Shown: piece by piece, positions 1-7,947 of the stretch
Position numbering within the stretch: position 1 is the first letter of the stretch
Layout of the letters: the number at the start of each line of letters is the position of its first letter
Assembly: GCF_030817355.1 (NCBI RefSeq)
Contig: NZ_JAUSZH010000001.1
Location: 7,725,001 to 7,789,000 of the forward strand
Direction of reading: 5' to 3'
From: Streptomyces sp. V1I1
GTDB taxonomy: Bacteria; Actinomycetota; Actinomycetes; Streptomycetales; Streptomycetaceae
Length of the DNA stretch: 64,000 nucleotides
Notes under the pieces: generated by a model
Told to the model about the DNA's origin: nothing
The model's input: the letters and a program-made list of their open reading frames with translations, nothing else
Databases searched by the model: none
Program-made: the position numbers and the translations under genes

Positions 1-613
1 GCACGGTGATGTCCTGCTTGCCCGCGCCCCCGAAGTCCGGGAGGTAGGAGGCTACGGTGGCCTGAAGCTCCAGCGTGCCCCGCTCGATCTGCTGCACGGC
101 GAGGATCGAGGTGAACAGCTTGGAGACCGACGCCAGATCGAAGACGGTGTCCTCGGCCATCGAGATCTGCCGGTAGGCCGGGAACTCCACGCCGGTGTCC
201 GTCTTCTCGTCGTACGCCGCGTAGCGCACGGCCTTGCCGATGGGTCGGTGCAGCGCCACGGTGCCGCCGCGCCCCGCGAGCAGCACAGCTCCCGCGTACC
301 ACGGGTGTTTGGGGGAGGGTGCGAGGAACCTCTTCGCGTCGGTGACGAGTTGGTCCAGATGGCCGGGGATCAGCCCGGCTCGCTCGGCGGAGCCGCGCCG
401 CAGAGTCGGCCGCCCGGATCCGCTGCCGGCCCCCGAGGCGCTGCCCGACCCCGAAGCCGAAGCCGAACCCGAACCCGAGCCCGAGCCCGAGCCCGAGCCC
501 GACGCCGCCTCCGCGAAGGGGATGGGCGCCAGCGCGAGCGCACCGCCCAGCGCCAGTACTCCGCTGCCCAGCCTCCGGCGGCTGATCCCACTGCCCGCTG
601 CGTCCTCTGTCAT
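1..613 (-). CDS. Serine hydrolase, beta-lactamase/D-Ala-D-Ala carboxypeptidase family (C-terminal part outside window)
   Basis: Only the first ~204 residues are inside the window. The N-terminus carries a twin-arginine signal (SRRRLGSG followed by an Ala/Leu-rich segment), so export by Tat is expected. It is followed by a long Ser-Gly/Ala-Gly linker encoded by a GCCCGA-type hexanucleotide repeat at about 452-503. The catalytic domain then begins; the SxxK motif is seen as SVSK in DLASVSKLFTS near residue 160, preceded by a typical VFDLAS context. Family members are penicillin-binding-protein-like esterases or carboxypeptidases, and the substrate cannot be told from this fragment. The gene is divergent from the nitronate monooxygenase gene. 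Confidence 0.85.
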   Translation of the reverse strand, partial: MTEDAAGSGISRRRLGSGVLALGGALALAPIPFAEAASGSGSGSGSGSGSASASGSGSASGAGSGSGRPTLRRGSAERAGLIPGHLDQLVTDAKRFLAPSPKHPWYAGAVLLAGRGGTVALHRPIGKAVRYAAYDEKTDTGVEFPAYRQISMAEDTVFDLASVSKLFTSILAVQQIERGTLELQATVASYLPDFGGAGKQDITV

Positions 614-700
614 CCGGAACCCTCTCCTGAAAGTATCTTTCGGGATCTGACACCGCAGTGAAACTTTCTTGCCGTGCCCGGGTGCTGTCAACCACCCAAG

Positions 701-722
701 AATCTGACACTGCATCAGAAAA
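701..722. promoter_or_regulatory. Palindromic operator, site 1 (AATCTGAC-N6-TCAGAAAA)
   Basis: The arms AATCTGAC and TCAGAAAA flank six bases. The same arms with the same spacing recur at 13335-13356. A weaker relative (ATCTGAC-N6-gtgAAA) lies just upstream at about 645-664. The site is 41 bp before the nitronate monooxygenase start and in the divergent region with the serine hydrolase. It is probably a TetR-type repressor site; the regulator is not in the window. Confidence 0.6.
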
Positions 723-762
723 TCTCTTCCCTCGTCCGCCGGGCTGCGGCATCCTGCCGCCC

Positions 763-1872
763 ATGGAGACGGAGCTGAGCAAGAGACTGGGGATCGAGCA
801 CGCCATCTTCGGCTTCACGCCGTTCCCGGCGGTGGCCGCCGCCATCACCCGGGCCGGCGGATTCGGGGTGCTCGGCGCGGTCCGTTACACCGCGCCCGAC
901 GACCTCAAACGTGACCTGGACTGGATGCAGGAGCACACCGGAGGCAAGGCGTACGGCCTCGATGTCGTCATGCCCGCCAAGAAGGTCGAGGGCGTGACCG
1001 AGGCCGACGTCGAGGCGATGATCCCCGAAGGGCACCGGCAGTTCGCCAGGGACACACTCGCCAAGCACGGCGTTCCCGACCTCCCCGAGGGCGAGGCCTC
1101 CGGCTGGCGCATCACCGGCTGGATGGAGCAGGTCGCCCGCAACCAGCTCGATGTCGCCTTCGACTATCCGATCAGACTGCTCGCCAACGCCCTCGGCTCC
1201 CCGCCCGCGGACGTCGTCCAGCGCGCCCACGCCCACGGCGTCCTCGTCGCGGCCCTGGCCGGAAGCGCCAAACACGCCAAGCGCCACGCCGAAGCCGGCA
1301 TCGACATCGTCGTCGCGCAGGGCTACGAAGCGGGCGGCCACACCGGTGAGATCGCCTCCATGGTGCTCACCCCAGAAGTCGTCGATGCCGTGAACCCCCT
1401 GCCCGTACTCGCCGCCGGCGGCATCGGCAGCGGCGAACAGATCGCCGCCGCACTCGCCCTCGGCGCGCAGGGCGCCTGGCTCGGATCCCTCTGGCTCACC
1501 ACCCACGAGGCCGACCTCCACTCCCGCGCGCTCACCGCCAAACTCCTCGCCGCCGGCTCCGGCGACACCGTCCGCTCCCGCGCCCTGACCGGCAAACCCG
1601 CCCGCCAGCTGCGTACCGAGTGGACCGACGCCTGGGACGACCCGAACGGACCCGGCACCCTTCCCATGCCGCTCCAGGGACTGCTCGTCGCCGACGCCGT
1701 CTCCCGGATCCAGAAGTACGAAGTGGGCCCGCTGCTCGGCACACCCGTCGGCCAGATCGTCGGCCGGATGAACTCCGAGCGCAGCGTGCAGGACGCCTTC
1801 GACGAGCTGACCCGCGGTTTCGAGCGCGCCGTGGACCGTATCAACCGCATCGCCGGAAGGAGCCAGTCATGA
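763..1872 (+). CDS. Nitronate monooxygenase-family FMN oxidoreductase
   Basis: A 369-residue TIM-barrel flavoprotein of the 2-nitropropane dioxygenase/nitronate monooxygenase family. It starts MLETEL-like with ETELSKRLGIEHAIF, has AAAITRAGGFGVLGA near the N-terminus, and shows GYEAGGHTGE near residue 189 and PVLAAGGIGSGEQ (phosphate-binding loop) near 210. The ATG at 763 was preferred to an in-frame GTG at 658 because family homology begins there and the operator lies between the two. It is coupled to the following acyl-CoA ligase by a 4-nt ATGA overlap. Some family members are flavin reductases of steroid or ring-fragment catabolism rather than true nitronate oxidases; the ligase partner makes that worth considering here, but it is inference. 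Confidence 0.85.
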   Translation: METELSKRLGIEHAIFGFTPFPAVAAAITRAGGFGVLGAVRYTAPDDLKRDLDWMQEHTGGKAYGLDVVMPAKKVEGVTEADVEAMIPEGHRQFARDTLAKHGVPDLPEGEASGWRITGWMEQVARNQLDVAFDYPIRLLANALGSPPADVVQRAHAHGVLVAALAGSAKHAKRHAEAGIDIVVAQGYEAGGHTGEIASMVLTPEVVDAVNPLPVLAAGGIGSGEQIAAALALGAQGAWLGSLWLTTHEADLHSRALTAKLLAAGSGDTVRSRALTGKPARQLRTEWTDAWDDPNGPGTLPMPLQGLLVADAVSRIQKYEVGPLLGTPVGQIVGRMNSERSVQDAFDELTRGFERAVDRINRIAGRSQS

Positions 1873-3446
1873 CCGAACGGCCGTGGGGGTCCCCCCGGAC
1901 GGACTCCGGGGGAGGGTTCTGGGCGCAGGCGGCCGCGGACCCGGACCGTACGATCCTGATCGCGCCGGAGGGCGAGGAGTGGACTGCCGGACGGCTGCAC
2001 GCGGCCGTGAACAGGCTCGTTCACGGCCTGCGCGCGGCCGGTCTCGAGAAGGGCGACTCGTTCGCCGTCGTCCTGCCCAACGGCGTCGAGTTCTTCACCG
2101 CCTACCTCGCCGCCTCCCAGGCCGGCTTCTATCTCGTCCCCGTCAACCACCACTTCGTCGGCCCCGAGATCGCGTGGATCGTCGCCGACTCGGGCGCCAA
2201 GGTGCTCATCGCGCACGAACGGTTCGCCGAAGCGGCGACCGCGGCCGCCGACGAGGCCCAGCTGCCCGCCGGCCACCGCTATGCCGTGGGCAGTCTCCCG
2301 GGCTTCCGCCCGTATGCCGAACTCCTCGACGGACAGCCTGAGTCGGTGCCCGCAGACCGGTCGCTCGGCTGGGTCATGAACTACACCTCGGGCACCACCG
2401 GCCGGCCGCGCGGCATCCGCCGCCCGCTGACCGGCAAGCTCCCCGAGGAGGCCCACCTCGGCGGCTTCCTCGGCATCTTCGGTATCAAGCCGTTCGACGA
2501 CAATGTCCATCTGGTGTGCTCGCCGCTCTACCACACCGCCGTACTCCAATTCGCGGGCGCCGCCCTGCACATCGGGCACCCGCTGGTCCTGATGGACAAG
2601 TGGACGCCGGGGGAGATGCTGCGCCTCATCGACGCGTACGCCTGCACACACACGCATATGGTGCCGACGCAGTTCCACCGGCTGCTCGCGCTGCCCGACG
2701 AGGTGAAGGAGCGGTACGACGTCTCATCCATGCGACATGCCATCCATGGCGCTGCCCCCTGCCCCGACCATGTGAAGCGGGCGATGATCGACTGGTGGGG
2801 GAGCTGCGTCGAGGAGTACTACGCGGCGAGTGAGGGCGGCGGCGCATTCGCGACCGCGGAGGACTGGCTGAAGAAGCCCGGCACCGTCGGCAAGGCCTGG
2901 CCGATCAGCGAACTCGCTGTCTTCGACGACGACGGCAACAGGCTCCCGCCCGGCGAACTGGGCACCGTCTATATGAAGATGAGCACCGGTGGCTTCAGCT
3001 ACCACAAGGACGAGTCCAAGACGAAGAAGAACCGCATCGGAGACTTCTTCACCGTCGGCGACCTCGGGATCCTCGACGAGGACGGCTATCTCTTCCTCCG
3101 CGACCGAAAGATCGACATGATCATCTCGGGCGGCGTCAACATCTACCCCGCCGAGATCGAGTCGGCCCTGCTCACCCATCCGGCCGTCGCCGACGCGGCG
3201 GCCTTCGGCATTCCGCACGCGGACTGGGGCGAGGAGGTCAAGGCGGTCGTCGAGCCGGCTGAAGGCCAAGAGCCGGGGGCTGCGCTGGCGGCCGAGATCC
3301 TCGCCCACTGTGAGCGCCGACTGGCGGGCTACAAGTGCCCCAAGACGGTGGACTTCATCGAGGTCATGCCGCGCGACCCGAACGGCAAGCTCTACAAGCG
3401 CCGGCTGCGCGCGCCCTACTGGGAGGGGCGCGAGCGAGCCCTGTGA
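1869..3446 (+). CDS. Acyl-CoA synthetase (FadD-type, AMP-forming)
   Basis: A 525-residue member of the ANL adenylating family, which activates a carboxylic acid to its acyl-CoA through an acyl-AMP. The P-loop-like motif YTSGTTGRPRG lies near residue 172, the ASEGG acyl/adenine-site segment near 318, the GDLG/DRKIDMIISGG hinge near 400-420, and the C-terminal catalytic lysine region NGKLYKRRLR near 505. It is translationally coupled to the upstream flavoenzyme. The substrate class (fatty, branched or steroid-derived acid) is not readable from sequence. Confidence 0.88.
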   Translation: MTERPWGSPRTDSGGGFWAQAAADPDRTILIAPEGEEWTAGRLHAAVNRLVHGLRAAGLEKGDSFAVVLPNGVEFFTAYLAASQAGFYLVPVNHHFVGPEIAWIVADSGAKVLIAHERFAEAATAAADEAQLPAGHRYAVGSLPGFRPYAELLDGQPESVPADRSLGWVMNYTSGTTGRPRGIRRPLTGKLPEEAHLGGFLGIFGIKPFDDNVHLVCSPLYHTAVLQFAGAALHIGHPLVLMDKWTPGEMLRLIDAYACTHTHMVPTQFHRLLALPDEVKERYDVSSMRHAIHGAAPCPDHVKRAMIDWWGSCVEEYYAASEGGGAFATAEDWLKKPGTVGKAWPISELAVFDDDGNRLPPGELGTVYMKMSTGGFSYHKDESKTKKNRIGDFFTVGDLGILDEDGYLFLRDRKIDMIISGGVNIYPAEIESALLTHPAVADAAAFGIPHADWGEEVKAVVEPAEGQEPGAALAAEILAHCERRLAGYKCPKTVDFIEVMPRDPNGKLYKRRLRAPYWEGRERAL

Positions 3447-3706
3447 GCCCCCGAGTGGAGCAGCGCGGGCAGCAGCTGCTCCTCTGCTGCTCATGCCGCG
3501 CATGGTCGGGCGGGTGAAGCGGATCCGGATTTCCGAGGAGCCCCAGTCGCCGGCGCTCGCGCCCCGGCATCTGTCGCTGCTGGCCCACCTGCTCTTCGAC
3601 GGGCCGATGGGCGTCAATGAACTGGCCGAGCGCCTCAAGGTCGCCCCGACCACCGTGAGCCTGATGGTGAGCGACCTGACCCGGAAGGGGGTCCTTGAGC
3701 GGCAGG
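3443..3706 (+). pseudogene. MarR-family regulator remnant (frameshifted, 3' half deleted)
   Basis: A GTG overlaps the stop of the acyl-CoA ligase (GTGA) and reads 24 codons before a stop. One frame over, from 3494, a clear winged-helix segment follows: PRHLSLLAHLLFDGPMG, then VNELAERLKVAPTTVSLMVS and DLTRKGVLER. A single missing base in the CTG/CTC-rich stretch at about 3470-3493 would join the two frames. The homology stops abruptly after GVLERQ, before the wing and C-terminal helices, where the sequence becomes the 3' end of an antiporter gene. Presumably non-functional. Confidence 0.7.
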
Positions 3707-3955
3707 ACCAGCCTCAACCTGGCCTACGGCTCCGCCATCGCGAGCATCGGGCTGACCATCCCGGCCATCGCGCTCTCCTCGGTCTGGCTGCCCGGGCCCC
3801 TGGTCCTGGGGGAGGACTCCACTCATATGGTGCTGCTCGCGCTCACCGCCGTGGTGAGCGCGCTGACCGTGGTGCCCGGACGAGCCACGCTTCTTCAGAG
3901 CGGCGTGCACCTGGCGCTGTTCGCCGCTTTCGTCTTCCTCTCGTTCAGCCCCTGA
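3698..3955 (+). pseudogene. chaA: Calcium:proton antiporter (ChaA/CaxA) C-terminal remnant
   Basis: About 83 residues match the end of ChaA-type Ca2+/H+ antiporters: SLNLAYGSAIASIGLTIPAI, then VLGEDSTHMVLLALTAVVSA and TVVPGRATLLQSGVHLALF. The family is normally about 360 residues long with 11 membrane segments; only the last two or three are left. The open frame has only a TTG at 3695 as a possible start, inside the marR remnant. Its stop overlaps the end of the convergent acylase gene by 11 bp. Best explained as the right side of a deletion junction. Confidence 0.75.
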
Positions 3956-6365
3956 CCCACACCACCTTCAGTTCGGGCGAGCGCAGGATGTCCCGCTCGC
4001 AGAACCGCGACGTCACCCAGCGCTCGTCCGAGAACAGCTCGGTCTGGTCGCTGTAGTGCGGGGAGCGGGGGTTCGACGACTGGGAGTATGTGAGCAGGGT
4101 GCGCGCCACAGGGCAGCGCCCGCCGTCCCAGCCGACCGCCTGGATGTGGCTCGAACCGGTCACCACCTCCGTATAGCCGCCCGCCGGACTCCACACCGGC
4201 TCGATCTTGTTCCAGACGCCCAGGGCCTCCGTGCCGCCGTGGACGGGGATGCGTTTTCCGTTCCGTACGACGAACTGGTGCTCACCCAGCGGCGCGTCCA
4301 GCGGGGTCCCGGCCGCGCGCAGTTCGGCGACGGCGTTCGTCAGCGCGCGGGCGAAGCCGGGCGACGCGGTGTTGAGCGTGTTCGGCGTGCGCACCGGATC
4401 GGCCGCCGAGAACGGCACCTTCCACAGCTCGGCCGCAGGCACCGACGAGGTGAGCCCCCGCCAGAACCGGTCGAAAAGCAGGGCGCCGCGACTGCCGGTG
4501 TTCATGGTGCGGTCCCACTTCGCGAGTACGTCGCAGGCCTGCGCGAGGTCGGCGCTCTTGGCGGGCAGCGCCGCGCACGCCTTCGCAGTGTCGGCCGCGG
4601 CCAGATCCCCGGCAGGCACCCGGTTCGCGAACTGCTGCTTCTGCAGATCGGCGACGGTCAGCCGGCCCTCGTCCGCCATCGCTGCCACATCCTCGATGCC
4701 GCCGCGGGTGCGCAGCGAGCGGGGCGTGCCGATGGAGCCGAAGACCCGCTCGTAGCCGGTGATCGGCCGGTCCGCGTTGGTCAGCCAGGCGCTGTCGTTG
4801 GAGTTCTCCGCATACGGAGCGTCCCTCAGCGTCGGCATCTTCGACGGGCCGAAGATGCCCGGCTGCACCGCGTCCTCGTCCGAGCCGAGCGCGCAGTCCC
4901 CACGCGAACCGTCGAGCACGGCGACACCCGACGCCGGATACATCACCTTGCCGAGCGGGGGCGAACAGCGCTGTGCCAGCTCGTCGGTGATCCGCGGCAG
5001 CACCTGCGACTGGGAGAAGAGCGTGTGGCCGTTCGAGTCGGCGGCGATCGTGTTCACCCAGGGCAGGCCCTGGGTGCGCCGCAGCCCTCGCAGCATGTCG
5101 TGAGTGGAGCGGGACTTGCCGAAGGCGAGTGCCGTGTCGGCGCTGCGCAGATTGCTCGCGTTGGGGTCGTTCAGCGCGTACGCCGTCGTGGCCGACCAGG
5201 GCAGGGGCAGCGTGGGGCCCAGCGCGGTGACGACCGGGCCGTACCTCGTCCACCACTGTGTACGGGTCACGGGCGCGCCGTCCTTGACCGGCACGGTGAC
5301 CGTCCGCTTCGTCATCCGCTCCGGCTTCCCGTCCACCAGATACGCGGTCGGGTCGGCCGGATCCAGCGTCAGCTGGTGCAGATTGAGCGTGACGCCGGTG
5401 GCGACGGTGTGGCTCCACGCGACCTTGTCGTTGAAGCCGATGTTGACGACGGCGGTGCCGAGCAGTGAGCTGCCCGAGACGTTCAGCTCGCCGGGTATGG
5501 TCTGCTGCGACTGCCAGAAGCGGCGGCCGCCCTGCCAGGGGTAGTGCGGATTGCCGAGCAGCAGGCCGCGGCCGTTCGCGGTCGCAGAGCCGCTGAATGC
5601 CACGGCGTTGGAGCCCATATCGGCGCTCTCGGATGCGAACAGTTCCCCAGCGGCCTTCGCCGTCGCGGCCGTGTCGGCTGCGCCCACCGGGGCCGTGCCC
5701 GGCGGTTTCGCCGCGGTGATGCCGTCGATGCCGCGCCCCTGGCCGCCGAGGACCGAGACGGCGAAGCCGCGCCTGGCCACGTCCACCGTGGTCACCGGGC
5801 CCACCCAGTCGGCGTTCCTGCAGGCAGGATCGGTGATGCGGTTCTGCTTCAGCCAGGCGTTGTAGCCGGCCGCCCAGCCGCGCATCAGCTCCTTGACCCG
5901 GTGGCCGGGACCGGCCGGTTCGGGGGTGGCGAGCAGCTTCTCGACGGTGCCCGCGTCGCGTACGCCCCGGAAGTACAGATCGCTGGACAGGTTCTTCGTG
6001 GCCGACGACAGCGATCCGTCCGGGGCGGCGTCGGGGCCGAAGTGGCGCGAGCGCTCGCCGCGCACCGTGACGAACCCGTCGGCGAGAACACACACCTGGT
6101 CGGCGGCCTGCGCCCAGCCGGTGCCGAAGCCGAGACTCGCGTAGTTGCCGGCGACGATGTGCGGGATTCCATGTTCGGTGTAGCGGATGACGGCGGACAG
6201 ACTGCCGCCGGACGGATGACGGTCGCGGCTGTCAGCCGCTGCGGCGGGCGGCAGCGCGGCCACGACGGTGGCGAGCGCCGCGCCGGTCAGCGCAAGGTGT
6301 CTCAGGCGGGTGCGGAAGAGCAAGGTGCCCCCCAACGGGACTGCGGTGAAAGCTGGTTGGTCCAT
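3945..6365 (-). CDS. Secreted penicillin acylase/aculeacin-type acylase (S45, Ntn hydrolase)
   Basis: An 806-residue precursor of the S45 N-terminal-nucleophile hydrolases, which cleave amide-linked acyl chains (acyl-homoserine lactones, lipopeptides or beta-lactams). A signal peptide is visible (LRHLALTGAALATVVAALPP, then AAAA). The alpha chain contains RYTEHGIPHIVAGNYASLGF. The autoprocessing site is DMGSNAVAF near residue 250, making Ser the new beta-chain N-terminus. Later segments such as AWSHTVATGVTLNLHQL and GDLAAADTAKAC fit the family. The start is uncertain: the ATG at 6365 lacks a clear ribosome site and a palindrome sits just before it. A TTG at 6323, preceded by a G-run, would give a compact signal peptide. 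Confidence 0.87.
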   Translation of the reverse strand: MDQPAFTAVPLGGTLLFRTRLRHLALTGAALATVVAALPPAAAADSRDRHPSGGSLSAVIRYTEHGIPHIVAGNYASLGFGTGWAQAADQVCVLADGFVTVRGERSRHFGPDAAPDGSLSSATKNLSSDLYFRGVRDAGTVEKLLATPEPAGPGHRVKELMRGWAAGYNAWLKQNRITDPACRNADWVGPVTTVDVARRGFAVSVLGGQGRGIDGITAAKPPGTAPVGAADTAATAKAAGELFASESADMGSNAVAFSGSATANGRGLLLGNPHYPWQGGRRFWQSQQTIPGELNVSGSSLLGTAVVNIGFNDKVAWSHTVATGVTLNLHQLTLDPADPTAYLVDGKPERMTKRTVTVPVKDGAPVTRTQWWTRYGPVVTALGPTLPLPWSATTAYALNDPNASNLRSADTALAFGKSRSTHDMLRGLRRTQGLPWVNTIAADSNGHTLFSQSQVLPRITDELAQRCSPPLGKVMYPASGVAVLDGSRGDCALGSDEDAVQPGIFGPSKMPTLRDAPYAENSNDSAWLTNADRPITGYERVFGSIGTPRSLRTRGGIEDVAAMADEGRLTVADLQKQQFANRVPAGDLAAADTAKACAALPAKSADLAQACDVLAKWDRTMNTGSRGALLFDRFWRGLTSSVPAAELWKVPFSAADPVRTPNTLNTASPGFARALTNAVAELRAAGTPLDAPLGEHQFVVRNGKRIPVHGGTEALGVWNKIEPVWSPAGGYTEVVTGSSHIQAVGWDGGRCPVARTLLTYSQSSNPRSPHYSDQTELFSDERWVTSRFCERDILRSPELKVVWVRG

Positions 6366-6368
6366 GCA

Positions 6369-6384
6369 GTCAGCCGGGGCTGAC
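6369..6384. promoter_or_regulatory. Short palindrome between divergent acylase and fadD genes
   Basis: GTCAGCC-GG-GGCTGAC forms a perfect 7-bp dyad in the 85-bp region shared by the two divergent genes. It could be an operator or part of a 5' leader hairpin. It lies within 20 bp of the upstream-most acylase start, which is one reason to doubt that start. Confidence 0.35.
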
Positions 6385-6450
6385 GGTGTCAACATCCCGT
6401 TCGGTATCCGAGGTCTTGACCGTCGGGTCGGCGCCGCACAGGATCGCGCC

Positions 6451-7947
6451 ATGACAGGTGTACGCAGCAGCACAGTCGACGGAATCGTGCGGCGCAGCGC
6501 TCGGCGCACCCCGGAGCGCACCGCCGTACGGTACGCGGACCGGGCCTGGACCTACGCCGAGCTGGACTCCGCCGTCTCCACCGCGGCCGCCGAGCTCATC
6601 GGGAACGGCCTGGAGCACGGCGACCGGGTGGCGACCTACGGCCACAACTCGGACGTGTATCTGATCGCATTCCTCGCCTGCGCGCGTGCCGGGCTGGTCC
6701 ATGTGCCGGTCAATCAGAACCTCACCGGTGACGACCTCGCGTACATCCTTCAGGACTCGGCCAGCGCGCTGGTGCTCGCCGATCCCGATCTCGCGGGCCG
6801 GGTCCCCGAGGGCTTCACCGTGCGCCCGCTGCGCGAGGCGGACGACTCGCTGCTCGCCGCGCTGGGCACCCCGCGCCCGTTCGATCCGGACCGGGACGCG
6901 CGGGAAGTGGTGCAGTTTCTCTATACGTCCGGCACCACCGCACTGCCCAAAGGCGCGATGATGACGCATCGAGCCCTCGTCCATGAGTACGTCAGCGCCA
7001 TCACCGCGCTGGATCTCGACGAGTCCGACCGGCCCATCCACTCGCTGCCGCTGTACCACTCGGCGCAGATGCATGTGTTCCTGCTGCCCTATCTCGCGGT
7101 CGGCGCGGAGAACATCATCATCGACGGGCCGGACGCGGCGAGGATCTTCGATCTGGTGGAGGCGGGGGAGGCGGACAGTCTCTTCGCGCCGCCCACGGTC
7201 TGGATCGGGCTGTCCAACCATCCCGACTTCGCCACCCGAGAGCTGGGGGGACTGCGCAAGGCGTATTACGGGGCGTCGATCATGCCCGTACCGGTACTGG
7301 AGCGACTGCGTGCCCGGCTGCCCGGCCTGGCCTTCTACAACTGCTTCGGGCAGAGCGAGATCGGTCCGCTGGCTACCGTCCTCGGTCCGGACGAGCACGA
7401 GGGACGGATGGACTCCTGTGGCCGACCCGTGCTCTTCGTGGAGGCGAAGGTCGTCAACGAGAACGGTGACGAGGTCCCGGACGGAACGGCGGGCGAAGTC
7501 GTCTACCGCTCACCGCAGTTGTGCGAGGGCTACTGGCACAAGGCGGCCGAGACGAAAGAGGCCTTCCGCGACGGCTGGTTCCGCTCCGGCGACCTCGCCG
7601 TCCGCGACGCGGAGGGGTACTTCACCGTCGTCGACCGGGTGAAGGACGTCATCAACTCCGGGGGTGTGCTGGTCGCTTCACGACAGGTCGAGGACGCCCT
7701 CTACCTCCATCCCGCCGTCGCCGAGACCGCCGTCATCGGCCTGCCGGACGACCGCTGGATCGAGGCCGTCACCGCCGTCGTCGTCCCGCGAGGTGAGGTG
7801 ACGGAAGCCGAGCTGATCGACCACGCGCGCGAGAAACTCGCCCGCTTCAAGGCCCCCAAGCGGGTCCTGTTCGTGGACGAGCTGCCGCGCAACGCCAGCG
7901 GAAAGATCCTCAAGCGTGAGCTGAGGGACCGCTTCACTTCGTCCTGA
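6451..7947 (+). CDS. Acyl-CoA synthetase (FadD-type)
   Basis: A 498-residue ANL-family ligase. The adenylation motif YTSGTTALPKGAMM is near residue 159, the GQSEIGPL acceptor-site segment near 300, the hinge GDLAVRDAEGYFTVVDRVKD near 390, and the C-terminal NASGKILKRELR with the catalytic lysine near 480. The ATG at 6451 starts MTGVRSSTVDGIVRRSARR, matching the usual family N-terminus. Its 3' end overlaps the convergent paaK gene by 14 bp, so there is no room for a separate terminator. It is divergent from the S45 acylase, which suggests (inference) that a released acyl chain could be activated by this ligase. Confidence 0.88.
   Translation: MTGVRSSTVDGIVRRSARRTPERTAVRYADRAWTYAELDSAVSTAAAELIGNGLEHGDRVATYGHNSDVYLIAFLACARAGLVHVPVNQNLTGDDLAYILQDSASALVLADPDLAGRVPEGFTVRPLREADDSLLAALGTPRPFDPDRDAREVVQFLYTSGTTALPKGAMMTHRALVHEYVSAITALDLDESDRPIHSLPLYHSAQMHVFLLPYLAVGAENIIIDGPDAARIFDLVEAGEADSLFAPPTVWIGLSNHPDFATRELGGLRKAYYGASIMPVPVLERLRARLPGLAFYNCFGQSEIGPLATVLGPDEHEGRMDSCGRPVLFVEAKVVNENGDEVPDGTAGEVVYRSPQLCEGYWHKAAETKEAFRDGWFRSGDLAVRDAEGYFTVVDRVKDVINSGGVLVASRQVEDALYLHPAVAETAVIGLPDDRWIEAVTAVVVPRGEVTEAELIDHAREKLARFKAPKRVLFVDELPRNASGKILKRELRDRFTSS

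Noticed and set aside
658..762. Upstream in-frame GTG extending the nitronate monooxygenase by 35 residues
   Set aside because: The extra residues have no family similarity and cover the operator at 701-722; the ATG at 763 starts the conserved fold.
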